Shown here: piece by piece, positions 1 through 6,274 of the stretch | How positions within the stretch are numbered: position 1 is the first letter of the stretch | How the letters are laid out: each line of letters starts with the position of its first letter | NCBI GenBank assembly: GCA_903873735.1 | Contig: CAIQPO010000059.1 | Location: forward strand, 1-7,064 | Origin: Candidatus Collierbacteria bacterium | GTDB lineage: Bacteria; Patescibacteriota; Microgenomatia; UBA1400; MFAQ01 | DNA: 7,064 nt | Direction of reading: 5' to 3' | Notes under the pieces: generated by a model | What the model was told of the DNA's origin: nothing | The model's database searches: none | The model's input: the letters and a program-made list of their open reading frames with translations, nothing else | Made by a program: the position numbers and the translations under genes

Positions 1-720
1 ATTGCTAAACGAACAAAAAATTTAGCATATTTTGAAGGTGGTTTTGAGACTCTGGTCAACAAAATGGAGAAATATATCATTAAAAAAGGTGGTGCAATTC
101 TCAAAGGAAAAATCGTGGAAAATGTGAGAAAAACAAAAGATAACTGGAGTGTGGATGGGGAGGAATTTGATAGAGTTATCATAACAACTCCGCAGCCGGT
201 AGCGGAAAAAATTACTGGAGGGTATATACAGAAACACGACAGTACACACTACCTTTGGGGCCAGACGTTGATATTTGAAATGAACAAGAAGTTGATGTCT
301 GGATATTGGCTTAATATTTTGGATAGCTCCTGGCCGTTCTTGGTGGTGGTGGAACATACAAACATGATTAATAAAAGCCACTACAACAATAAACATATTG
401 TGTATGTGGGAAATTATTTACCTGATGGGGACCCTAGACTTAGCGCCACCAAGGAAGAGCTCATCAGTCGTTATTTTCCTTATTTAAAGCGAATTAACAC
501 CTCCCTTCTTAAAAAGGATATATATCGAGCACACTTATTTCGAGCACCTTTTGCACAGCCAGTCTTTGAAACTAATAGATCGCAACATCTTCCAAAAATG
601 AATCAAGGTGGTGGTTTGTACCTAGCCAATATGAGCATGGTGTATCCTTTTGACAGAGGAACAAACTACGCAATAAAAATGGGTGAGGATGTGGCAAACT
701 TATTGGCTAAGGATTTATGA
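1..720 (+). CDS. FAD/NAD(P)-dependent oxidoreductase (amine oxidase/HemY-like), 5' truncated
   Basis: The frame is open from the first base, so the N-terminus, including the Rossmann GxGxxG dinucleotide site, lies outside the window; 239 codons remain. An internal ATG at 64 is a methionine inside the protein, not the start, because the residues before it (LAYFEGGFETLVNKMEKYI) form the usual family block Y-x-x-GG-F-x-x-L-V before the second FAD-contacting strand. Next comes a strand with DRVIITTP (about residues 57-64), the typical 'FD-x-V-I-x-T-x-P' element of flavin amine oxidases and protoporphyrinogen oxidase relatives. Near the C-terminus, GGLYLANMSMVYPFDRGTNY (204-223) matches the closing FAD-binding segment, in which a 'LYLA-N ... 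P-x-D-R-G-x-N-x-A' pattern leads into a helix. This is a soluble or peripheral redox enzyme; its substrate cannot be told from sequence. It overlaps or nearly abuts the next gene on the same strand, suggesting co-transcription with the DUF2298 protein. UDP-galactopyranose mutase or carotenoid desaturase-type relatives are alternatives. Confidence 0.85.
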   Translation: MAKRTKNLAYFEGGFETLVNKMEKYIIKKGGAILKGKIVENVRKTKDNWSVDGEEFDRVIITTPQPVAEKITGGYIQKHDSTHYLWGQTLIFEMNKKLMSGYWLNILDSSWPFLVVVEHTNMINKSHYNNKHIVYVGNYLPDGDPRLSATKEELISRYFPYLKRINTSLLKKDIYRAHLFRAPFAQPVFETNRSQHLPKMNQGGGLYLANMSMVYPFDRGTNYAIKMGEDVANLLAKDL

Positions 721-2677
721 TAAAGAAGTGACTAGCGATTTATTGATTGTTTTCAAAGTTTACCTAATTAGTTTGCTGTGGCAGGTTATTGCCTGGCCAT
801 ATATGAGACTACTTTTCCCAAAAATGGCTGATAGAGGTTGGTCATTGGGGAGAATGTTTACCACCTTGGCTGTGTCGCTTGTAATGTGGAATCTGGGTCA
901 TTTGGGTGTAAGGATAAACACTAGCGAGTCAGTTTTGGTTATAAGCGTACTAGGACTTGTGATCTCTCTGATTTTGTATAAAAAAACAAGACATCTAAGA
1001 AGGGATGAAACAAAAAAAGCAATTAAATTTATTGGGTTAAGTGAGTACTTGTTTTTAATGGGTCTGATACTTTTGGCTCTATCAAGAGGTTTTGAACCGT
1101 CGATTAGAAGCCTGGAAAAGTTTATGGATTTTGGATTCGTTAATCGGTATTTAGTTTCGAGCACACTGCCTGCAGAGGATATGTGGTTTGCTGGCAAGGC
1201 AATCAATTACTACTCTTTTGGACATTATTGGTCGAGTATTCTGATTCGATATATGTCTGTGGTGCCTGCTATTGGCTACAATTTGATGCTGGCAATGATT
1301 TTTGCACTTTCTCTTTCACTCTCTTTCTCAATTGGGTCGAGCGTTTTTAAAGGATCAGAGTCAGCAAAGATTATTGCTGGACTTATTAGCTCGCTGGCTG
1401 TCTGCCTTGGTGGTAATAGTCATACAGTTTGGTATTTGATTAGAAATCAAGGTTTGGAAAAGTACTGGTATGCTGATGCAACTAGATTCATTTTCAATAC
1501 AATTCATGAATTTCCAGGATACAGCTTTGTGGTTTCAGATTTACACGGGCACCTGCTGGGGTTGCCGGTAGTTTTGTCATTTATTTTAGTATCATGGCAG
1601 TGGTTTGAGAAAAAAGGTAGGGCGCTTGAGATTATCATGGGGGTTCTTGTGGGGGTGATGGCGATGACTAATACTTGGGATGTGGCAGTTTATGGAATGT
1701 TTTTGGGTCTGATGTTTTTAGTGAGACTTATTATTAAAAGGGATCATTTTCTGGATTTGTTTATTTCAGGAATGATAATAGTTTTGTCGATATTAGTAGT
1801 GGTGATACCCTGGGCAGTAAGATTTGATTCTATAAGTAAGGGTATTGCTTGGGTATACGAGAGGTCTCCCCTGTGGCAACTGGCAGTATTGTGGAGTGGA
1901 GGAGTGTTGGCGGTGATTCTTAATCAACTAGCAAAACAAGATTTTGATGAAAGACTTTTTTGGCTGATTTTGGGGATGTCGGCAATAGCGCTGCTTGTTA
2001 TTCCAGAGATAGTTTATGCAAAAGATATATACCCAAGCCACCCCCGGGCAAATACTATGTTTAAGCTTACTTATCAGGCGTCAATTATGTTTGGATTAAC
2101 AATAGGAAACCTGGTAGCAAAAACGGTTGATGCCTTGGCAAAGCAGAATTGGGTAAATTTGGCCGTAGGCACTCTTGGAGGGTTTGTGTTTGTCTCCGGG
2201 ATGATGTTTCCGGTTACAGCTTTTGGGTCTTACTACGGCAATTTCAGAGAATATAAAGGCTTAAACGGTGAAGCGTGGATGGGTGAGATATTGCCGGAGA
2301 AATATGAAGTAATTAAGTATCTGAGATTAAATAGAGATGAAAAGCCAATGATAGAAGCTGTTGGAGATAGCTATACTGACTTTAATGCAGTGTCTGCTTT
2401 TTCTGGCGTACCAACAGTCTGTGGATGGAGGGTGCATGAGTGGCTCTGGCGAGGTGGATATGAAAATGTGGGGAAACGTGATGAATGGGTGAAGAGATTT
2501 TATGAGGCAAAAAACATGCAAGAATTGAAGGAAAAAATCATTGAAATGAATATCGGCTGGATTATGCTAGGTAGAGATGAAAGAGCCAAGTACAACATTA
2601 ATGAGAAACTGATTATCTCTGTTGGACAGGTAGTGGTAAAAAGTGACGATACTTACCTAATTAAGGTTGGGCCGTAG
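683..2677 (+). CDS. DUF2298 (YYY-type) multi-pass membrane protein
   Basis: This is a large hydrophobic protein, up to 664 residues, with roughly ten or more predicted membrane segments (e.g. about 21-40, 57-75, 84-99, 122-133, 198-222, 228-243, 292-307, 315-330, 334-350, 357-378, 398-414, 425-442, 491-512). Motifs I recognise from the DUF2298/'Chlor_Arch_YYY' family are ALSRGFEPSI followed by EKFMDFGF (132-152), PAEDMWFAGKAINYYSFGHY (163-182), SDLHGHLLGLP (285-295), MTNTWDV (328-334), KDIY...RANTMFKLTYQAS (447-468) and, in a C-terminal soluble part, GDSYTDFNAVSAFSGVPTV (561-579) then GWRVHEWLWRGG (581-592). The conserved acidic, His and Arg residues in loops resemble GT-C type membrane glycosyltransferases, so a role in envelope glycan or lipid synthesis is inferred, not shown. 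Coordinates give the longest frame, from a GTG at 683. ATG 689 and GTG 728 are alternatives, and 728 is attractive because it avoids overlap with the upstream gene and begins just before the first hydrophobic stretch. No good Shine-Dalgarno supports any of them. Confidence 0.88.
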   Translation: MRMWQTYWLRIYDKEVTSDLLIVFKVYLISLLWQVIAWPYMRLLFPKMADRGWSLGRMFTTLAVSLVMWNLGHLGVRINTSESVLVISVLGLVISLILYKKTRHLRRDETKKAIKFIGLSEYLFLMGLILLALSRGFEPSIRSLEKFMDFGFVNRYLVSSTLPAEDMWFAGKAINYYSFGHYWSSILIRYMSVVPAIGYNLMLAMIFALSLSLSFSIGSSVFKGSESAKIIAGLISSLAVCLGGNSHTVWYLIRNQGLEKYWYADATRFIFNTIHEFPGYSFVVSDLHGHLLGLPVVLSFILVSWQWFEKKGRALEIIMGVLVGVMAMTNTWDVAVYGMFLGLMFLVRLIIKRDHFLDLFISGMIIVLSILVVVIPWAVRFDSISKGIAWVYERSPLWQLAVLWSGGVLAVILNQLAKQDFDERLFWLILGMSAIALLVIPEIVYAKDIYPSHPRANTMFKLTYQASIMFGLTIGNLVAKTVDALAKQNWVNLAVGTLGGFVFVSGMMFPVTAFGSYYGNFREYKGLNGEAWMGEILPEKYEVIKYLRLNRDEKPMIEAVGDSYTDFNAVSAFSGVPTVCGWRVHEWLWRGGYENVGKRDEWVKRFYEAKNMQELKEKIIEMNIGWIMLGRDERAKYNINEKLIISVGQVVVKSDDTYLIKVGP

Positions 2678-3743
2678 TACTCCCTAGTTCTTGCTGGACG
2701 TATTGCTTGAGAGCCTTCCAATTGTTGTCTTTAGGAATAAGTACCCATTCACCACGATATTTGTACAATGGAGGATGGTAGAGGATGGTAACTCCTTTTG
2801 AGTCCGGTCTGTCGGAGATGCTGATGTTTTTGATTTGCTTTTCTTTTGTGTCTAGGGCCAGTTTGGCAAAAGCTGGATAAATCGAAGGAGGTATGTTGGT
2901 AATAAGTTTTCTATTTACCAAATCAATTAAAGAGTTTACTCTATTTTCGTTTAGCAAAAAATCTGGAGAGATGATTTTGCTTCTTAGTGCACTAATTACA
3001 GATTGCTGGCGTTTACTTCTTGAAAAATCTGTACCAGTTTCACCTTGTGAATGACGAGACCTTACATATTTTAGGGCCTGTTCTCCGTCTAGATGGATTA
3101 ATCCTGCGGAGAATGAAATTGTTTCATAGCGAGAGCTTATTGGTAGAGCTGTTTCTTTACCAGGTATGGGAAATTCGTTATCTGTAAAAGCAATTTCATT
3201 ATTAACATCAAGCCCGCCAAAGGAGTCAATTATGTCCCTAAAAAGTGAGAAGTTTACAACTGCAGTGTAGTGAATCGGCAACCCTATGATTTCTTGGATT
3301 GCTCCCTGGGCTTTGATTATGCCAGCTCCAGGACTAGCTTCTTCCCCGTAATGATAGGCAGAGTTTATTTTGGCTTGAGCGGAAGGAATATACAAATCTC
3401 TGGGCACACTAATGATTGCAGGGGGTCGTCTGTTTTCATGATCATAGGAAAAGATAATGATCGTGTCGGAGAGATTGGGTGAATCGCTCCCCTCACCCCT
3501 GATGCCAAGCAGAAGAATGTTGGTTATTCCATCGGTAGAAAGTAGCTTTTCTTTAGGGGTTCCAAAAAAGTTTAGCAGATCAACAGGTTTTACCTGACTT
3601 TTTTTTAAAAAATTCAAACCCCTATTAGAAAGTATCACCCCCGGAATCATGAGGGCGATGAGCACAAATGCAAGATAATACTTTTGTAGGAAATTTATGA
3701 GACCAATATAGAGCCTAGAGATTTTCAGGTATCGAAATTTCAC
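2661..3743 (-). CDS. LytR-CpsA-Psr (LCP) family cell-envelope protein
   Basis: This 360-residue protein has a short basic cytoplasmic N-terminus, one membrane anchor (about 22-38) and an extracellular LCP domain (about 74-255). Signature blocks are all present: NILLLGIRGEG (75-85), NLSDTIIIF with D93, SVPRDLYIP with R115-D116 (112-120), KINSAYHYG (125-133), the FGGLDV strand (175-180), and LDGEQALKYVRSRH (218-231) leading to TDFSRSKRQQ (238-247) with R228, R230, D239, R242 and R245. These acidic and arginine residues are the ones the family uses to bind a polyprenyl-pyrophosphate head group and a metal ion. Known LCP enzymes transfer polyprenyl-linked glycopolymers onto peptidoglycan or other envelope acceptors. 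A ~100-residue C-terminal extension (about 262-360) holds a second small alpha/beta region often seen after LCP domains. The GTG start at 3743 lies 2 nt after the tpiA stop (TAA-CT-GTG), which implies translational coupling. No Shine-Dalgarno is visible. The 3' end overlaps the convergent DUF2298 gene by 17 bp. Confidence 0.93.
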   Translation of the reverse strand: MKFRYLKISRLYIGLINFLQKYYLAFVLIALMIPGVILSNRGLNFLKKSQVKPVDLLNFFGTPKEKLLSTDGITNILLLGIRGEGSDSPNLSDTIIIFSYDHENRRPPAIISVPRDLYIPSAQAKINSAYHYGEEASPGAGIIKAQGAIQEIIGLPIHYTAVVNFSLFRDIIDSFGGLDVNNEIAFTDNEFPIPGKETALPISSRYETISFSAGLIHLDGEQALKYVRSRHSQGETGTDFSRSKRQQSVISALRSKIISPDFLLNENRVNSLIDLVNRKLITNIPPSIYPAFAKLALDTKEKQIKNISISDRPDSKGVTILYHPPLYKYRGEWVLIPKDNNWKALKQYVQQELGSTTAQP

Positions 3744-3745
3744 AG

Positions 3746-4438
3746 TTAACTTAAACTTTGAATAATTGAGCAGAATTCTGCTGGATCAAGGCTATCTGTC
3801 CCCACCAACACCCCATCGATTTGATTTTGTGAAACATAGCTATTGGCGTTGTCTGAGGTTACTGAACCACCATAGAGTATGGGTGAAACATTATCGATGA
3901 GAAAATCAATTTGATGAGCTATGATATTGGCCGAGTTTGGATTTTGGGGTTTACCGGTACCTATCGCCGCCAAAGGCTCATAGACAAAGAAACATTTTGA
4001 AACATCGACATCAAAACGGAACAACTCCTTAATTTGCTCGTCAAGATATGGTGTGTCCAGGCAAATAATTGGAGTGATGGTGTTTTCAAGGAGAGCCTTT
4101 GCTTTTTGAGCGACATCGACACAAGTCTCCTTAAAGTCCCGTCTTCTTTCAGAATGCCCGACAAGACAGTAGCTTACGAGCTCTGATAACATGTGGGCAT
4201 TTATTTCACCTGTGTGTTTGCCTGGAGGTAGATGACTGACGTTTTGAGCTCCTGTAATTAGGGGTAAGTTTATTTCTGACAGCTTTGAGTTGAAAGCGGC
4301 AATATCTGTGAATGGTAAACAGAGTATGACTGTGATGTCTTTTGGTAACCTTGGGCAGAGTGACTTAATATTTTCAAGCCAAATTAATGATTCTGTTAGG
4401 TTTTGGTTGCTTTTCCAATTTCCGATTACATACTTCAT
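3746..4438 (-). CDS. tpiA: Triosephosphate isomerase, short divergent form
   Basis: This enzyme interconverts dihydroxyacetone phosphate and glyceraldehyde 3-phosphate in glycolysis. All catalytic elements are visible, numbered from the ATG at 4438: GNWKSN with N7 and K9, GAQNVS (63-68), the TGEI block (76-79), GHSERR with electrophile H95 and E97 (94-99), VYEPLAAIGTGKP (152-164) with catalytic base E154 and flexible loop 6, and LYGGSV (188-193) for phosphate binding. It is 230 residues, against about 250 usual. The missing length falls mostly between CVGE-equivalent CLDTP (126-130) and YEP, where the family normally has a longer helix-loop. The usual G-x-L-V-G-G-A-S-L of loop 8 reads GVLVGTDSL (209-217), replacing the second glycine and the alanine with Thr-Asp. 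A TTG at 4444 extends the frame by two residues, but the ATG at 4438 gives the standard family N-terminus. It is the first gene of a two-gene unit with the LCP gene and is driven by the TATAAT just upstream. Confidence 0.95.
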   Translation of the reverse strand: MKYVIGNWKSNQNLTESLIWLENIKSLCPRLPKDITVILCLPFTDIAAFNSKLSEINLPLITGAQNVSHLPPGKHTGEINAHMLSELVSYCLVGHSERRRDFKETCVDVAQKAKALLENTITPIICLDTPYLDEQIKELFRFDVDVSKCFFVYEPLAAIGTGKPQNPNSANIIAHQIDFLIDNVSPILYGGSVTSDNANSYVSQNQIDGVLVGTDSLDPAEFCSIIQSLS

Positions 4439-4448
4439 GAACAAATTA

Positions 4449-4454
4449 ATTATA
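4449..4454 (-). promoter_or_regulatory. -10 box for tpiA-LCP transcript
   Basis: On the minus strand the hexamer reads TATAAT, a perfect sigma-70-type -10. It ends 10 nt before the tpiA ATG (4438), so a start site 6-7 nt downstream would leave an untranslated leader of only about 3-5 nt. No convincing -35 hexamer is seen at 16-18 bp. It overlaps the plus-strand -10 by four bases. Confidence 0.55.
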
Positions 4455-4456
4455 AT
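4451..4456 (+). promoter_or_regulatory. -10 box for the helicase gene
   Basis: A perfect TATAAT lies only 8 nt before the helicase ATG at 4465. Normal spacing puts the transcription start at about 4463-4465, so the mRNA would be leaderless or carry 1-2 nt. This fits the absence of any Shine-Dalgarno. A weak TTACAT (4426-4431) at 19-bp spacing is the only -35 candidate. The very AT-rich context means chance occurrence cannot be excluded. Confidence 0.55.
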
Positions 4457-4464
4457 GTATCACG

Positions 4465-6264
4465 ATGCCACTATCTGATTTAAATAAAGAACAACAAGAG
4501 GCGGTAACCCACAAAGAGGGGCCGCTCATGGTTTTGGCAGGTGCTGGTTCGGGAAAAACTAGAGTACTAACACACAGGGTAGCTTGGTTGGTTGAACATT
4601 TGGGTGTAGATCCGAGTGAAATTGTTTTACTTACCTTTACCAATAAAGCAGCCAGAGAGATGAGCGAGAGGGTGCTTAAGTTGGGCAGTAGTATGAAGCT
4701 GGGTTTTTCTGGAACCTTCCACACTTTTTGTGCTAGACTTATTAGAACTTATGGTAACAGGGTTGGTATGCCTAGGGACTTTCTAATATACGACTCTGAC
4801 GATAGTGAGGCACTTATGAAGCGGGTGATAAAAGACTTGAAGTATGACCCGAAGGAGGTAAAACCTAGAGTGTGTTTATCTATTATCAGTCGAATGAAAA
4901 ATGACTTAGTAGATATCGAGACCGGAAGAGAAACAGCTAAGGACCCTTTTTATAAGCAAATATATCTATTGTGGCAAGAGTACCAAAAAAGACTTAAAAA
5001 GAACAAGGCCGTTGATTTTGATGACTTGCTTGTTTTGGCCGTATCTCTGTTGAAGATTGATGACGTAAAAAAAGTAATCAACAAACAGTTTAAGTGGATA
5101 TTAATTGATGAGTATCAAGACACAAACAAAGCTCAATTTGAGATTACTAGGCTTATTACTGGTGAAAATTATAATTTGACAGTAGTGGGTGATGCTGCTC
5201 AGGCGATTTATTCTTTTAGAGGGGCAGACTTTAGAAATTTATTACTTCTGGAAAGTGAGTATCCGAAACTGACAAAGATTAATTTACCTAGGAACTATCG
5301 CAGTACTCAAAACATTCTTGATGGTGCTTGGGGAGTGATAAAAAACAACAAGTCACACCCAGTAATAAAACTGTCGTCGGAAGCGGAGAGCGGTGATTCG
5401 ATAAATTTATATGAAGCAGCCGATGAAAAAGATGAAGCAAAATTTGTTGTCAACTCCTCTAGACACGAGGAGGATGTGGTGGTGTTGTACCGAACAAACG
5501 CACAATCAAGAAGCTTTGAAGATGAATTAATCAGGCGAGGAATACCCTACAGACTAGTTGGAGGCTTAAGATTCTACAACAGAGCAGAAATCAAAGATCT
5601 TATTGCTTATTTAAGACTTACTGTTAATCGGGATGATGAGGTGAGCAAGGAACGTGCAGAGAAAATTGGTAAGAGAAAGCTGTATAAATTTTCAACATGG
5701 ATTGAAGATAAAACTGATGTTGCAAACCTAAAACCATCTAAACTGCTAGACGAAATTATTAGCTGTGTTGATTACCTGGATAAATTTGATGAAAGGGATG
5801 AAGAGGATGCTGGCAGAATAGAAAATATTAATGAGTTGTTGGCGGTGGCTGAAGAATATGACACAGTCCAGGATTTTTTGGAGAACGCATCACTATCAGA
5901 AAGTGAAGACAGACAATCAGGTAAAGAGGCGAAGATTACTCTGATGACAATTCATGCAGCCAAGGGGTTAGAATTTGACAACGTCTTTATAGTAGGCTTG
6001 GAGGAGGGAATTTTCCCCCACTCAAGGACATTGATGAACCGAGATGAAATTGAAGAAGAGAGACGACTGATGTATGTGGCTATGACAAGAGCAAAAAAGA
6101 AGCTGACCACAGTGGGACAGCTGTTCACACGAGCCAATGCCAGGTGGGACTTGTATCGAGCCGACGTGCTGAGAATCCTGGGTGTTTCAGACTCCAAAGA
6201 GATCACTGATCTGGATGCCGCCTGGAGCAAGATTGCCGAGGCGATGGAGCCAAGAGAGCAATAG
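4465..6264 (+). CDS. UvrD/Rep/PcrA-type superfamily 1A DNA helicase with atypical C-terminus
   Basis: This ATP-dependent 3'-5' DNA helicase would act in repair or replication-fork processing. Superfamily 1A motifs run in order: Q motif LNKEQQEAV (6-14), Walker A AGAGSGKT (25-32), Ia TFTNKAAREM (57-66), Ib GTFHTFC (83-89), Walker B LIDEYQDTNKAQ (213-224), III VVGDAAQAIYSFRGAD (240-255), IV LPRNYRSTQNI (274-284), IVa VLYRTNAQSRSFEDEL (340-355), V LMTIHAAKGLEFDNVFIVG (493-511) and VI EEERRLMYVAMTRAKKKL (530-547). At 599 residues it is shorter than typical UvrD/PcrA (~720). The 2B subdomain is cut down: after the D-D-E-V-S at 390-394, the usual 'VPKRGIG' helix-hairpin region is replaced by KERAEKIGKRKLYKFSTW (395-412), a compact form I associate with candidate-phyla helicases. 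Motif III has DAAQ where DDDQ is common. After motif VI the tail (548-599) lacks the expected aromatic strand and P-S-R-F-x-x-E-I block, and its DNA is G+C-richer, so the last ~52 residues may not belong to the original gene. The ATG at 4465 is chosen from motif distance and the adjacent -10 box. Confidence 0.93.
   Translation: MPLSDLNKEQQEAVTHKEGPLMVLAGAGSGKTRVLTHRVAWLVEHLGVDPSEIVLLTFTNKAAREMSERVLKLGSSMKLGFSGTFHTFCARLIRTYGNRVGMPRDFLIYDSDDSEALMKRVIKDLKYDPKEVKPRVCLSIISRMKNDLVDIETGRETAKDPFYKQIYLLWQEYQKRLKKNKAVDFDDLLVLAVSLLKIDDVKKVINKQFKWILIDEYQDTNKAQFEITRLITGENYNLTVVGDAAQAIYSFRGADFRNLLLLESEYPKLTKINLPRNYRSTQNILDGAWGVIKNNKSHPVIKLSSEAESGDSINLYEAADEKDEAKFVVNSSRHEEDVVVLYRTNAQSRSFEDELIRRGIPYRLVGGLRFYNRAEIKDLIAYLRLTVNRDDEVSKERAEKIGKRKLYKFSTWIEDKTDVANLKPSKLLDEIISCVDYLDKFDERDEEDAGRIENINELLAVAEEYDTVQDFLENASLSESEDRQSGKEAKITLMTIHAAKGLEFDNVFIVGLEEGIFPHSRTLMNRDEIEEERRLMYVAMTRAKKKLTTVGQLFTRANARWDLYRADVLRILGVSDSKEITDLDAAWSKIAEAMEPREQ
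6095..6115. other. Compositional and homology breakpoint (probable junction)
   Basis: Family resemblance of the helicase ends at residue 547 (codon 6103-6105). G+C counted by line changes from 22/60 (4981-5040) to 34/60 (6121-6180) and 32/60 (6181-6240). The next start codon downstream has a strong Shine-Dalgarno, unlike every start upstream. The exact base cannot be fixed; no target-site duplication or terminal inverted repeat is seen. It could be an integration or recombination joint or an assembly chimera. Confidence 0.6.
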
Positions 6265-6269
6265 GAGGA
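6263..6269 (+). promoter_or_regulatory. Strong Shine-Dalgarno of the BRO gene
   Basis: AGGAGGA overlaps the TAG stop (6262-6264) of the preceding reading frame and sits 5-6 nt before the ATG at 6275. It fixes the start of the BRO gene and implies translation coupled to the frame upstream. It is the only strong site in front of any gene in the window. Confidence 0.85.
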
Positions 6270-6274
6270 ACACG

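Noticed and set aside
2771..2790. Perfect 10-bp tandem repeat GAGGATGGTA x2
   Set aside because: It lies in LCP coding sequence (ILYHPPLY region) and its length is not a multiple of three per unit; two copies alone are likely chance.
2883..3054. Plus-strand 53-codon frame with a perfect AAGGAGGT site before ATG 2893, inside the LCP gene
   Set aside because: It is wholly antisense to a well-supported LCP coding region, the product shows no recognisable features, and the purine run is explained by the Pro-Pro codons of the LCP protein. Host genes here do not use Shine-Dalgarno sites.
3961..4164. Second minus-strand frame inside tpiA
   Set aside because: It is an out-of-frame shadow of tpiA, whose catalytic motifs are intact in the main frame.
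4446..4724. Minus-strand 92-codon frame opposite the helicase N-terminus
   Set aside because: It is antisense to Walker A and motif Ia coding sequence, has no recognisable product, and runs through the divergent promoter gap.
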